The notes under the pieces: generated by a model
Database searches by the model: none
The model's input: the letters and a program-made list of their open reading frames with translations, nothing else
What the model was told of the DNA's origin: nothing
In this document: positions 1 through 10,600 of the stretch, in pieces
How the letters are laid out: each line of letters begins with the position of its first letter
Numbering within the stretch: the first letter of the stretch is position 1
Program-made: the position numbers and the translations under genes
From: Anastrepha obliqua
Taxonomy: Eukaryota > Arthropoda > Insecta > Diptera > Tephritidae
DNA: 64,000 nucleotides
Direction: 5' to 3'
Assembly (NCBI RefSeq): GCF_027943255.1
Contig: NC_072895.1
Coordinates: forward strand, 20,744,001 to 20,808,000

Positions 1-191
1 AACATTTATACATTGGTATGTACATAGGTATGTTTGCAATCAAATATTACCTGGAGATGAGAACTTCTATCACAAATGAGGAATTACAATTTCACCACAC
101 CTGTCTACAACGGTTTTTATATTGTTTGTTTACCTTCTGTTAAGTGCTGACTTTTTGTGAAAGAGCGTGGTTTAATATTATATTGATAAAA

Positions 192-1682
192 ATGTCCGAA
201 ATAAGAATTTTGAAAACAAATAAAAATAAGGAAATGTTGGGTGTTGATGGGTATTTCTATTATTTAGAAAGAATAACAAAACAAAGGACATAATATATAA
301 TTGGTCGTGTTCCAAGAGAATAGCGTGTCACTGTAAATCTCGATTGGTGACTACTGGTGAATTAAAAAACGGTATCCATTGTGTGATTAAAAGGTCCGGT
401 GTACATACCCATAGTCCTGAGGCAGTGGAAGGTTTTGTTCGCGATGCTAATATAAAGCTTAAAGAGTTATCTAAAAAACATGCTTGCCGGCTAGCCAGAT
501 AATTCGAGAAACCATTGTGCTAACTCCGAGCGATAGCCGTGATGCTTTACCTTCTAAAATGGCCCAAAAAAGTAAAATAATGCGGACTAGAAAAAAGAAA
601 TGGAACATGAAAGAACCAAAAACTGTAGATGATATTGATATGCCACTTAATTTATATGTCCTTGAAGGCGAGCTTTTTGTCTTAGCAGAAAAGTGGGTCG
701 ATGATGAACTTTTTATAATGTTGGGGACAAAATCTTCATTGGAAATGCTGAGAAACAGTGACTGCTGGGCTGTTGATGGAACTTTCCATGTTGTTCCTCG
801 CGTTATGAGGCAACTTTTTTCCATACATGGCAGAGTACATGGCGAAATCGTGCCTCTCGTTTTTTGCTTGATGAGCAAAAAAACGTTGAAGTCATATGTC
901 GCTGTTTTTAACGAGTTGCTGACGATTGCAGGTAACCATGAACTAAATTTATACCCTCAGCGTATAATTTGCGATTTCGAAATGGGTATCATATCGGCAA
1001 TTAAGTAATGTTTCCCAAATACTGATTTACGCGGCTGTTTGTTCCATTTTGGACAAATAATGTGGCGAAAGGTTCAGAAGGAGAGGTAATTAAAGCCTAT
1101 TTTATGGTTGTGTATGTATACTAAGTAATAGTATGTTCTTTTTATGTATAGATTGGCTCAAAAATATGGGACTTCGGTGGAATTCGCACTGCAAGTCCGA
1201 ATGATTAAAAGCTTAGCTTTCGTACCGCCAAGCGAAATACCGAATTACTTTCAAACATTACTTAATAACTGCGATGATGAAAGGTAAAAAAATTACTAGT
1301 TTGGTTTGATAAAAATTATATTGATATAAATAATAATAATTCCAAATATTCTCCCGAGTTTTAGTCAGTGCATGACCATAATGCATCGCAAACAGAAACG
1401 TTTCCTAGAACACAAAACAATATTGAAGCGTGGCATCGGCGGCTGAAAGTTATTGTTGGAAGAAGAAATTCGCAATTTTACCATCTTGTGCTAAGTTTGC
1501 AAAAGGAACTTATTTTAGCGAAAACTCAAATATCAAGAAAAGAAAATGGAGAAAGAGTTAGAAGAAAAAGGAAAATAATTAAAAAAAAAAACAAACAGCT
1601 GCGAAGAATTATTAAGAAAAGAAATGAATTAAGTCACACTACATATTTAAAAAGAATTGTAAAAAATATTGTAATTGGCTAA
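192..1682 (+). pseudogene. Decayed FLYWCH zinc finger / MULE-domain transposase-like gene
   Basis: Reading in pieces gives an N-terminal FLYWCH-type finger at about 192-500 (YNWSCSKRIACHCKSR, then HTHSP, the usual W, C, C, H..H pattern). A MULE-type DDE transposase core follows at 484-1005 (CWAVDGTFHVVP, then IICDFEMGIISAI, the two conserved Asp regions). A C-terminal block at 1368-1682 contains RTQNNIEAWHRRLK, typical of arthropod MULE-domain proteins, and a lysine/arginine-rich tail. Two likely introns can be placed: 1086-1151 (GTAATT..ATAG) and 1285-1362 (GTAAAA..TTAG). Breaks: a frameshift near 290, another near 480 and an in-frame TAA at 1006, so it is not expressed as an intact protein. 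Such genes are Mutator-like transposases or their domesticated relatives. I could not find convincing TIRs, so element boundaries are unknown. Confidence 0.75.
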
Positions 1683-1784
1683 ACTAAAATATTGTTATCG
1701 TTTAAACATATATGTATATTTATGGAATAAATGTTTATTTTGGTACTTCTTGTATGACGAAAATCACAAAACTTGAATAAAGCA

Positions 1785-1935
1785 GAATTTTTCGCATTAA
1801 ACATGCAGAATTTTGAAAAAGCAGAATTTTAGAAAGCAGAATTTTAAAAAGCAGAATTTTAAAAAAGCAGAATTTTAAAAAGCAGAATTTTTTTGCAATT
1901 TACAGAATTTTGTCACCCAGAATTTTGTAATACAG
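1785..1935. repeat. Minisatellite of about 15 bp (GCAGAATTTT core)
   Basis: Eight to nine imperfect tandem copies of a 14-18 bp unit with the core GCAGAATTTT and A-rich spacers lie just downstream of the MULE-like gene. Copies decay toward the right end (CAGAATTTTG). Seen directly. Confidence 0.85.
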
Positions 1936-1982
1936 AATAATGACACGCTCCCTTTTTATTAAACTTCTTTTACATAAAAAAT

Positions 1983-2519
1983 GTGAAACAATTTTTTTTT
2001 TTTATTTTAATATTTAAAAATGGCGTTGAAGTTGACCCTCCCATGAAATGGGACCTGGACGGTGTTGCCTATTTTGGCTCTTTTTTTTATCTGAAACACA
2101 AAAACCAAAAAAAATATTAATCTATAGAATTAGATTAAAAAAAATGTCAAAATGGCGTGATTTTGAATTTGACACTCTAAAAATAGGGTTTTTTGTCAGT
2201 TTAAAAAAAAAAATTCTAAATAATTGAAATAATAATTTGATTCTAGTACGGACGATAGCCACCACCAACAACAGCAACACCAGGCCGAAAAAAGTAGTTT
2301 TGAGATAATTGAGTGTAAAGTTTTGAGAGAGGATATTTTCCATTGATGCCGCCGCGTGACAAATCTAACTCTACCTGCTAAGCCGGCTATAGAATCTTTC
2401 GATTGGGAATATCCTTTCAAAAATTTGACAGTATATTCTTAAAAGCTCGTATATTCTTAAAGCCAGATAAAAGAACAAGATTCATATAGTAAAACCTCCA
2501 AAGCTTTTTGCATTGTCAC
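1983..2519. other. AT-rich spacer, no recognisable gene
   Basis: Homopolymer runs and short open frames with no recognisable domain. A CAACAACAGCAACACCA stretch near 2266 gives a spurious Val/Ala/Trp-rich frame on the minus strand. Confidence 0.5.
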
Positions 2520-2534
2520 GTCAGTTTTTTCAAA

Positions 2535-2690
2535 GGCTTCAATTATTTTTAGATTGCGGTTATCGAAAAATGGAACTTTTCCATGGCAGAAATACACTTG
2601 GAATTTCGCTATTGTCTGCGGAAAAACCGTGCACTTCCGAATGATTGTCACGCACCAACCCATTCAGCTACCTCGGCCGCCTGCATCAGC
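2535..2690 (-). repeat. tRNA-derived SINE, partial copy 1
   Basis: The minus strand carries the A-box-like TAGCTGAATGGGTTGG and the body segment with TTTCTGCCATGG, both shared with the better copy at 24390-24705. The B-box region is lost. It sits directly against LINE fragments. Confidence 0.7.
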
Positions 2691-2710
2691 ATCATCATCA
2701 TCAGGCAGCA

Positions 2711-2965
2711 TTACAGCTCGGAATGAGCTTTAATTTCATCAACTAGCCTTCTCCAAATGACACGATTCAAGGGAACAGACCGCCAGTTATGAATTTTCAG
2801 TTTCTTGATATCTTCGATGGAGTCGTCGAACAAGCGCTTCGTAGGCCAGGGATTGCAGACAGCTGGATGGACTGATGGCGGGCCACTTTCTCTGAGCAAA
2901 GCACGTGGAAAAGGTAGGTATTTCAGACAGTGTACTCTGCCTAGCTTGGGAAGAGGTCTTATCAT
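2711..2965 (-). pseudogene. LINE C-terminal fragment (tail after reverse transcriptase)
   Basis: The minus-strand frame has KRLFDDSIEDIKKLKIHNW and then NRVIWRRLVDEIKAHSEL. This matches the R-W-x-D-x-I/V-x-x-D-L/I ... N-W-x-x-x-A-x-x-R-x-x-W-R-x-x-V-x-E-A layout found at the end of RTE-like LINE polyproteins in insects. Only this terminal piece remains, abutting an oppositely oriented LINE piece at 2966. Confidence 0.6.
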
Positions 2966-3190
2966 CCATTTTTGTGCGTCTGCTCCGCCTTCGCTCGAAT
3001 TAGGCTTGAGGTCTTTGGCACTGATGTGTTAAGAAGCGATCACCTTGGCACTCGTTGGCACCACAAGATCTTCTCAGATTTCTTCGGAGGTCGGGTAGAT
3101 TTAAAGAAAATTAAAAGGGAATCCGAGGGCAGCACAATGGACTTAATTGTGTGTGAGTGCAGTACTTGCTAGTTGTCCCGACAAAAACAA
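2966..3190 (+). pseudogene. LOA/I-type LINE 3' end fragment
   Basis: A short frame reads CSAFARIRLEVFGTDVLRSD, the same C-terminal motif (C-x-A-F-A-R-x-R-L-x-V-x-G-x-D-V) as the long LINE at 35066-38815 (positions about 38500-38560). It ends in an A-rich tail near 3184-3210. It is a 5'-truncated relic. Confidence 0.65.
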
Positions 3191-3303
3191 AATAAATAAA
3201 TAAAAAAAAATTTAAAAACCCGTAATGGGTTTGCAATAGCGTCTTTTATAACCTTTTTTTTATTTGTTGAGTCAAGAAAATGAAATGGTATAATAGCTGA
3301 TGG

Positions 3304-4745
3304 CTTAAAATGATTAATCCTCAGTCATGGCTGAAATTTTGGAAAGTTCATTGGCTGTACTCAATCGATGGGCTGCCAATTGCGGTCGTAGAGTCAACTC
3401 TGCAAACTCTAAAAACGGAGTTGATGCTATTCACCAGGAAATACAAAACCATCCCCGTTTAGATTTCCTAGATTAAACAACCAGTTTCGTACGCTCTCGT
3501 GGGAAGTCCAGTATCATGGTGTAATACTTGACCCCAAGCTCCTTTGTAAGTTGCACATAGCTGCACATCGAAAATCGACTTAAAAATGTCAGTATAGCTT
3601 TCTGCTCCTCTAAATCTATGTTCGGTAAAAAGTGAAGTCTTGTACTCTGGATGTGTTATATTCTGGATGCACAAGATTGTGGTTCTGTCAATTTCAACGC
3701 ACGGATGCCTGGTTTGGTGCGTAGCTCTTCAAAACGGCTACAATACCACTAAATTAGAGAGAGTGCAGGGGACTGCATGCATTGGTATCACTGAGGCGTG
3801 TAGATCTTCAAGTTCAATCCATTGCCGCTCAGAGCGCTATTAGGTTCAAGGAGGCTAGCCTCTATAGGCAATCTTCCGTAGGACAGGGTAGCATTTTGAG
3901 GCAGATTTCTCACGCCTTCTCTGTACTTCATACAGATCTCTCCATCCGCAAAATGGGTTTTGAGGGTTGCACAGAGCTATCTTTCCAAGCAGGCCGGATT
4001 GGAAGGAGGGTAGAGTCTGCCAATGCATGGAGTTGGAGCGGGGATGGAGTAGATCCGCCAATATTTCAGTCTCCTTTAAGCTCCCGAAAACTAGTAGTAT
4101 TATTCAAGTAGAGGTCTTCACGATCCTGCGGGCATGCGGAGACATAAATATCTTTACCGATAGTCATAGTTCGAGATCAAACGTCTCAAATGTGCATCTC
4201 AGACATGGATGTCTCCTTGACCGTTGCACAATTTTTTTCTTAAAAAAGGGCAAGGCAGATGGAGTTCTATCTTATCATTTGCTAACTCAAAAGACTTTGG
4301 TCTCATTACAAAAGAATCAGGACACTTAAAGTACTGCGAATCCACCACTATTCAATTTCGAAACTCATAGCGCTCATGACCAGTCACTGAGTGAACGGAA
4401 TACTCATGCGGACTAGCTTTGACTTGCGTACAACCTCCATTGCATAAGCTGTGGGGATGCTGCAGAGAAATAGACTGTTCAACACTTTCTTTGCAAATGT
4501 CCGGGTCTGGCGGCTAGGCGTTTGGGATTCCTTAGTGCGCCTTTCAGGGATACCCTGAGACAGCTCTCTAGCCAAGATGCCATTGCTCTCCCCCACTACA
4601 TCAACGGCACTAGATAGCTGTAGAGGGTTTTTCTTCCTTTATGTTTTAAAAATTTTCGAAGGTAGTGGTCTACCTTACGGTATCAAAACGGCACTCTAGT
4701 GCTACTTGTAGTGTACCCCTAGTACTCTTGCCATCTAACCTAACT
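3304..4745 (+). pseudogene. Degraded LINE: end of reverse transcriptase, linker, RNase H remnant, 3' tail
   Basis: The thumb region of a reverse transcriptase (NRWAANCGRRVNS, compare W-x-x-x-C-G-L-x-V-N-x-x-K-T) starts near 3319. A linker follows with TKLERVQGTACIGITEAC (3755-3805), nearly identical to LERVQRSALIGISGALRT in the copy at 60730-61960. Remnants of the post-linker region follow (LHTDLSIRKMGFEG, 3928-3960). The 3' untranslated tail ends at 4732-4745 in CTAACCTAAC, the tail type seen on other LINEs here. Multiple frameshifts and stops. Same family as the minus-strand copy at 22340-23000. Confidence 0.7.
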
Positions 4746-4750
4746 ACTTA

Positions 4751-6236
4751 GGGGGCGTCCATAAATTACGTGAGATGTTTAAGGGGGGAGGGGGTCGAAT
4801 CAAATCTCATCTAATCTTACGGAGGAGAGAGGGGGAGTCTCGGCAAATATCACGCAATTTTTTTTCTGATTAAAAGAAAAAAAAATTATACTGTTTTGGT
4901 CCATTATCCAGATTGTACATGCTTAAGATTTAAACTTAAGCGTAATCGTAGTATGATTAAGATCATACTTCGACGTTATACATTTCTACTGTCAAACCAC
5001 CATATTTGTTTTATACCAAACTAGCGAAAACTTGCTCGTTCCGCTGGTCGTCTTTAAAAAAATCTAGATTAATTAATTAAATTAAGCCAAAAAATACTGT
5101 GTGTTTTTTATAAAAATTCTCGCGCATGAATAGTAATGAAAGAAGTTTTGAATAGTAGTAGCAATTAAACAACGTTTGATGCCAGCCGAAGAATGGTACA
5201 CTGAGCTCGTTAGAGAGAGCCAATATTTACTCCAGGTACATTGCAGTTGATTCATATCAAATTTTTATGAGTGCCTATTTAATTTTTTTTTTTTTTTTAG
5301 TTTTTTAACGAGCGCGAATGTCAACAAATTTTTATTAAGAGTTACAAAGGGAAATTGTTTTTAATTTTTTTTTTAGGTTGTGAAATGCGATGACCAGAAG
5401 TGCTGCAGCCCACGCCGGAGTGATATGCATATGATTCTTCACGACCGTTTTCTGCCACCTCCATACCCTGTCACTCAGGTTGTTGAACGGTTGACAATTC
5501 CGGACTTTAAAGAACATGACGGAAAGTCATTCGCTCCATTTCGAATACGCCTACCGATTCAACCGCTGAATTCCTCTATCAGCACGCCCTATGATCTCTA
5601 TTGCCCAAGTATACGTGATGATTTAGAGAAAAGATGCTGCAGTACATGCGGTATTTACTTCGCATCTATCACAAGAGCTGCAGAGCACAGGCGAGCAGCT
5701 CACATTGCACCAGCTAAGCAAGCGCGTATGTACCGCAAAGTGCGACCCTCACGGATTGTCACAAGACGAGCTAATGAGTTACTGTGCGCAAGCGTCAACG
5801 GTTTAGAGTGGCTAGATCAGAACGAAGTTGAAGGTGCAGATGATTTTACTGAAAATCATATGGACATGTTGGTCCCAATAGTCTCTCTGGAAACCGCGCA
5901 TGATTCTCCATGGACTGAATTAGAGTAGATGTTCTTTTTTTAATCGCAGTAGTTACGATTTAAGTCTTCTATTGTTAACTTTTTATTACACTTATAACTC
6001 TCAGCAATATTGATTATTAGTCTTAACTAGTCGTAAATAAAAGCACGAAGCAATTTTTTTTTCTTTTTACAATAACAATCCAACGCGTTTACATAAGAAA
6101 CCCACATTTTGAAAAATCTCACGTGAGATTGGGGGATGGGGGAGGGGGTTGAATGAAATCTCACGACATCTCACCAGGGGGGGAGGGAGGTATAGAAAAT
6201 TAAAAAAAACACCTCACGTAATTTATGGACGCCCCC
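4751..6236 (+). mobile_element. 1.5-kb TIR DNA transposon (GGGGGCGTCC ends, TTA target duplication)
   Basis: Perfect inverted ends GGGGGCGTCCATAAATTACG at 4751 and its complement ending at 6236, flanked on both sides by TTA (4748-4750 and 6237-6239). Sub-terminal G-rich tracts are also inverted (4782-4835 and 6130-6190). A 3-bp TTA duplication is the PIF/Harbinger signature, but no Harbinger transposase is visible. Inside is a spliced C2H2-type gene (5170-5928). The near-perfect TIRs suggest a young copy. Superfamily uncertain. Confidence 0.85.
5170..5928 (+). CDS. Transposon-borne CxxxxCC / C2H2-finger protein, probably spliced
   Basis: The main exon is about 5376-5928, preceded by a polypyrimidine tract and TAG (acceptor at about 5373-5375). 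It encodes about 183 residues: a Cys cluster CDDQKCCSPRRSD at its start, a DRFLPPPYPV block, a single zinc-finger-like unit C-STC-G-IYF...HRRAAH (C-x2-C then H-x4-H), and an acidic C-terminus. Upstream, ATG at about 5180 opens MPAEEWYTELVRESQYLLQ, ending at a GTACAT donor near 5235; a short middle exon near 5301 (FFNERECQQIFIKS) is plausible. I recall similar CCS-x-R-S-containing proteins as multicopy and uncharacterised in arthropods. Function unknown; a transposon protein is inferred from its position between TIRs. Exon joins are provisional. Confidence 0.5.
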
Positions 6237-6239
6237 TTA

Positions 6240-7092
6240 CACTATTGGTGTTCCCGGTAACAGTTTTATGCGCCGAACGAAAAATTTACAAAAAATTAAA
6301 TAACAGAAAAATAGGCATTTATTTAAACCACCCTGTATGTGGGTGCGCATATCTGACACTTACAAATGCCATACATTTATGCAATAAAATCCAAAGAAAG
6401 AGTTTACATAAATAGTTCTCAGACCGCAGATGGCCGGCAGGCAACCTTGGATTGGTCTAAGCTCACTTGAAATATTATTATTAATATAAAGGTACGTTAA
6501 ACATGTATGTACATATTTATGTGTGTACATCTGATATTTCATGCATAGATTTTGCATATTTTTCATACTGATTCATTTTGCTAAGTTTCGGGGGGCTTGA
6601 AGCTCGTGTGTGCTCTAACTTACATATGAATATGAATCCAGAATTGGTCATAGAAGGATGGTATGACTCTAACTTTGAAATTGTGTTAATTTACATTTTA
6701 GAAAGTTATTCTGAATAAAAATGGAAACTTGTATGCTTGGGTTGGAGTAAAAGAAAAAACTCTGTGTGTTTTGTAAGTTTCGTGAAAACACTAATACATA
6801 CATACTTACATACTATTGGCAAGTAACGCAAAATTTGTCTCCTCATCTTGATGAATAAATTGGAAAATATTCTCAACAACTTTTAACTTTTGGTTTGCTC
6901 TTTGAACTGAAGAGGATACGTAAATTTTCAAATATTGAACATATCAAAACACATTCAACTACTCACCAATAGATGGCGCATCAATATTGCACACAACTAC
7001 TCCACAAATCCAAATTCTCAGCATAGTACACTGCAAACCAAAATATGGCAACGCTGACATTTAACAAATGTCTAAATCAGATGTTGTTTGTT
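6240..7092. other. Upstream flank of the focadhesin gene, no gene seen
   Basis: AT-rich sequence with TATGTA/ACATA simple-sequence tracts near 6500 and 6800. No coding signature or transposon ends recognised. The promoter of the focadhesin-like gene is expected near 6900-7300, but no motif could be assigned. Confidence 0.4.
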
Positions 7093-7392
7093 TTGTTTTG
7101 GCAAAAGCCGCCAATTATTTTGCAAAAATATACGTGCGAAAAGGACTTGCGCCTTGCGCAATTTAATGTCTTAAAACTAAAGTGAGCAACTCACAGCAGT
7201 GAGTATCGGTTTGTGCAGCAACTGGAGAAGACGGACATTGGTAACGGATTTGGTGTTTTGGCCACTCAAGCTATTACGTGGAAGCAAAGAATGTGATATG
7301 AAAAGGATAATTTTGTGTGAAAAAATAATAAACTTTGCTGCCAGTAACTTAGTGCACAAATTGCATCGAAATATATTTAATTTTGCTAGGCA

Positions 7393-7664
7393 ATGGAAGA
7401 ATTCAAAAGTTTAACGCCCGCCTCGTCGGTGGTGAAAATCGCCGCATGCCTTGAAAAAATCTTTAAGAAAATCACCGAAAGCCGGGAAAAGAAAATCGCT
7501 GAGCATAACATCAAAGAAATCGAATTTCTAAAAACGCAATGCAAATCGGATATTGTACAGCTGAGTTTGATGAGTTCTCAAACATTTGTGCGGCTAGTGG
7601 AAGATGGTGTATTGGAAACCTCGAATGTGCTTGCAATGCTAATTTCCATGCTGCCGAGCTCTAG
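7393..7664 (+). CDS. Focad: Focadhesin-like gene, exon 1 (residues 1-90 and first 2 nt of codon 91)
   Basis: Starts [17 protein letters not shown] in context GGCAATGG. Ends with [11 protein letters not shown] plus AG before donor GTAAAT. The two leftover bases AG join T of exon 2 to give Ser. Unspliced reading stops within two codons of the junction, as expected for an intron. Confidence 0.85.
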
Positions 7665-10600
7665 GTAAATGCATAATTGTTGTTGTAACTTGTTAAGCAA
7701 ACCAAACCTTTTTCTACGTTTTTTTTTTTTGTTTGTGACTTTGTCCGTTGTTATTGTAAGGTTATTGTAAGGTGCTTAGTTTCCTCTTTTATTTCTCTCT
7801 TGGCCCTGTACCGGAAATGGGTGCGAATCAAAAGCAAATCACTTCAAGGCTTTGCGCATATATTACCATTTCATATAACATTTAACCGTTTAGCTCACCG
7901 CATAGTTGGTGCAACTTTTTACAATACTACGTTGCCATTCAAGTCTGCTGCTCCTTTTTCTTCCGTGCAATTGCTCTTCCGCAAGACTACACCGCAACGT
8001 TATTTCCGTTGAAGATATGCACAAGCAGTTAATGCCTAAAATCGTTATGTGTAAGACGGCGTTGGAATGGGTTTAGTTAAAACGATTACCGTACGCTGTA
8101 TTGCTTTGGGTCATTGCATGTCTGAAAGTCTGGAGGAAAAACTTCTGAAGCAAAATCAACATTCTTGCTTGTGAGCATGTACATATGTACAATGAACATA
8201 TATTTGTGCATATATGTTTATAGATATGTATGGTCTTATGTGTTTATATAAACACGCTTGTATATATTCGTATATACAAGGTGGCTGATGAAAGCCGCTA
8301 CCAAAAAAAAATTGAATGACTTTTTTTCATTTGAAGTTATCTGTTCCATTTTTGTTTTAATTTGCAGATTGATCTTTAAAATTTATTAAAATGGATAACT
8401 GGGACACGCAAACAAGAATTTGGATAGTCCGCCGCTATCACGCACTGGAGTCCGTAGTTTTGGTACAGAGAAAGTACAGGCGGATGTTTGGCGGCGATCC
8501 CCCGAGCAGATGGACCATAATGAAACTGGTGAATAATTTTGCTGAGCAAGGAACAGTCGCAAGAAGGCCTTATCATCGAAACCCACCAGTTCGGACGGAG
8601 GAAACGATCGCTGCTGTAGCTGCAGCTATACAAAGCAATCCAAGGGTTTCAACAAGAAGCTTATCTGCTCAACTTGGTGTCAGCCGACAGTCTTTGCAAA
8701 CAATAATGCACAAAGATTTAGACTTATTTCCCTACAAAATTCAAATGGTTAACAAACTGAATGCAGCAGACTTGCCGATTAGCTTGGAATTTTGCCAGAA
8801 GATCCTGCAAATGGTGGAAGAAGACCAAAACATGTTAAACTGCCTTTTCATGTCTGATGAGGCCCATTTCGATTTAAACGGCAATGTGAACAAACAAAAT
8901 TGTCGAATATGGAGTACTTCTAACCCACAGATACTCCACGAGACGGAATTGCATCCTCTTCGCGTGACAGTGTGGTGTGCGGTTTCTTCACGCTGTATTG
9001 TCGGGCCTTATTTTTTTGAAGAAAATGGTCACACCGTTACGGTTACTGGAGACCGTTATTTGAAAATGCTGAAAGAATTTTTCTATCCAGAACTACGCCG
9101 AAAGAGAATTCCTTTCAACTCTGTGTGGTTTCAACAAGATGGGGCAACGTCTCACATAGCCCAGACTGTTATGACAGAGTTGCGACGAAAATTTCCGAAT
9201 AAACTGATTTCAAGAAACTCCGAATTTCGTTGGCCCCCCAGGTCGCCTGACCTTACTGCACCTGACTTTTTCTTGTGGGGTTTATGTAAACAAGAAGTTT
9301 ATAAAACAAAGCCAACAAATTTGGATGAACTAAAACAATCCATTCGGGCAACAATTGCGGCTATTCCTGTCGCAACTCTCAAAGCAGCAATGAACAACGT
9401 CAACGAGCATGGGGGGCATTTAAATTCAATTATTTTTAAAACTAGTTAAGCTACATTTAATAAAATTTAATGACCTTCAACTTGAAAAAAAAAATAAATG
9501 AATTCCATACACTAAAAAAAAAGTTATTTGAGTTTCTTAATGTAGCAAAATTCATCAGCCACCCTGTACCTGAACGGAATCAACGAAACCAAAATTGGAC
9601 GCAATCAGCTCTCAGCGCCATTAACACCATTCGCAATTTCAGCGACCTGGCTTGCATTTTCGCCTTTATCAAAGAAAAACTGTAAAATGTACAGAATTTT
9701 CGCTTTTTTTACTTCCATTGATTACACCCTGTAACTCACAACTGAATGGAACAAGCAAAAAACAGCAGAAGAGTTGTTTATTTTTTTTTTGTTGGTGTAA
9801 AATGTGACCTTGACAAAGAGCATAAACTTTAAATTGTTTGATAGATATTTACGAGATATCAATCACTACAGCCCTCCACCGAGAAAATAATGGATGATTT
9901 TTCCCCAAACTAATATAATAATATTCTATATTTTAAAGGGAATATCTGTTTATTGTAAAATAAGTGAAACTTGTTTGTATGTTCATTTTGTAAAGAGAAA
10001 ACGGGGAAAGCAAGTAATTTGCATGAAACCATTCTAAAACAGCACCCATCAACCACCCTGTCCCTTGACTGACAGTTTGAGTTAAGTTTTCCAGTTTTCT
10101 AACCTCAGCTGCGAATCAATAACTTTGAAAGTGTTATATTTAATTAGGGAATTTCCACTTTCAGAAATATACCCTTAATTCTTCAAAAATATAAGCAATT
10201 AGCTGCTAATTTGAGTGAACCATTCCCCTACTCTTCTACTGTCCACAGTCCAGCAGTTATCCGTCATATCAGACTTCCGCTGGGTTTTTTCAAATATTTA
10301 ATATCATGAAATAAACATCGAAAGAACAATTAATGCAACATAAAGAAGCGGAATTTTCGCTATATCACTACCCCTCCAAGCACTACCTTTACGTTTCTTA
10401 CGTGTATTATTTAGCGTTCTGACACGTGGCATTGACTTGCCCGCTGACATGGTGACCCCAATATTTGGCAACACCTTAACCATAGTTGTGTGGTCGTTGA
10501 CTTGCTGTGCTAAGTTGCCGCAATCCAAATGTCGTCAGAAAATATATGTACATGAATTAATCAAAATATTTGACTAACAACTGGTGGTATGTTAATTTAT

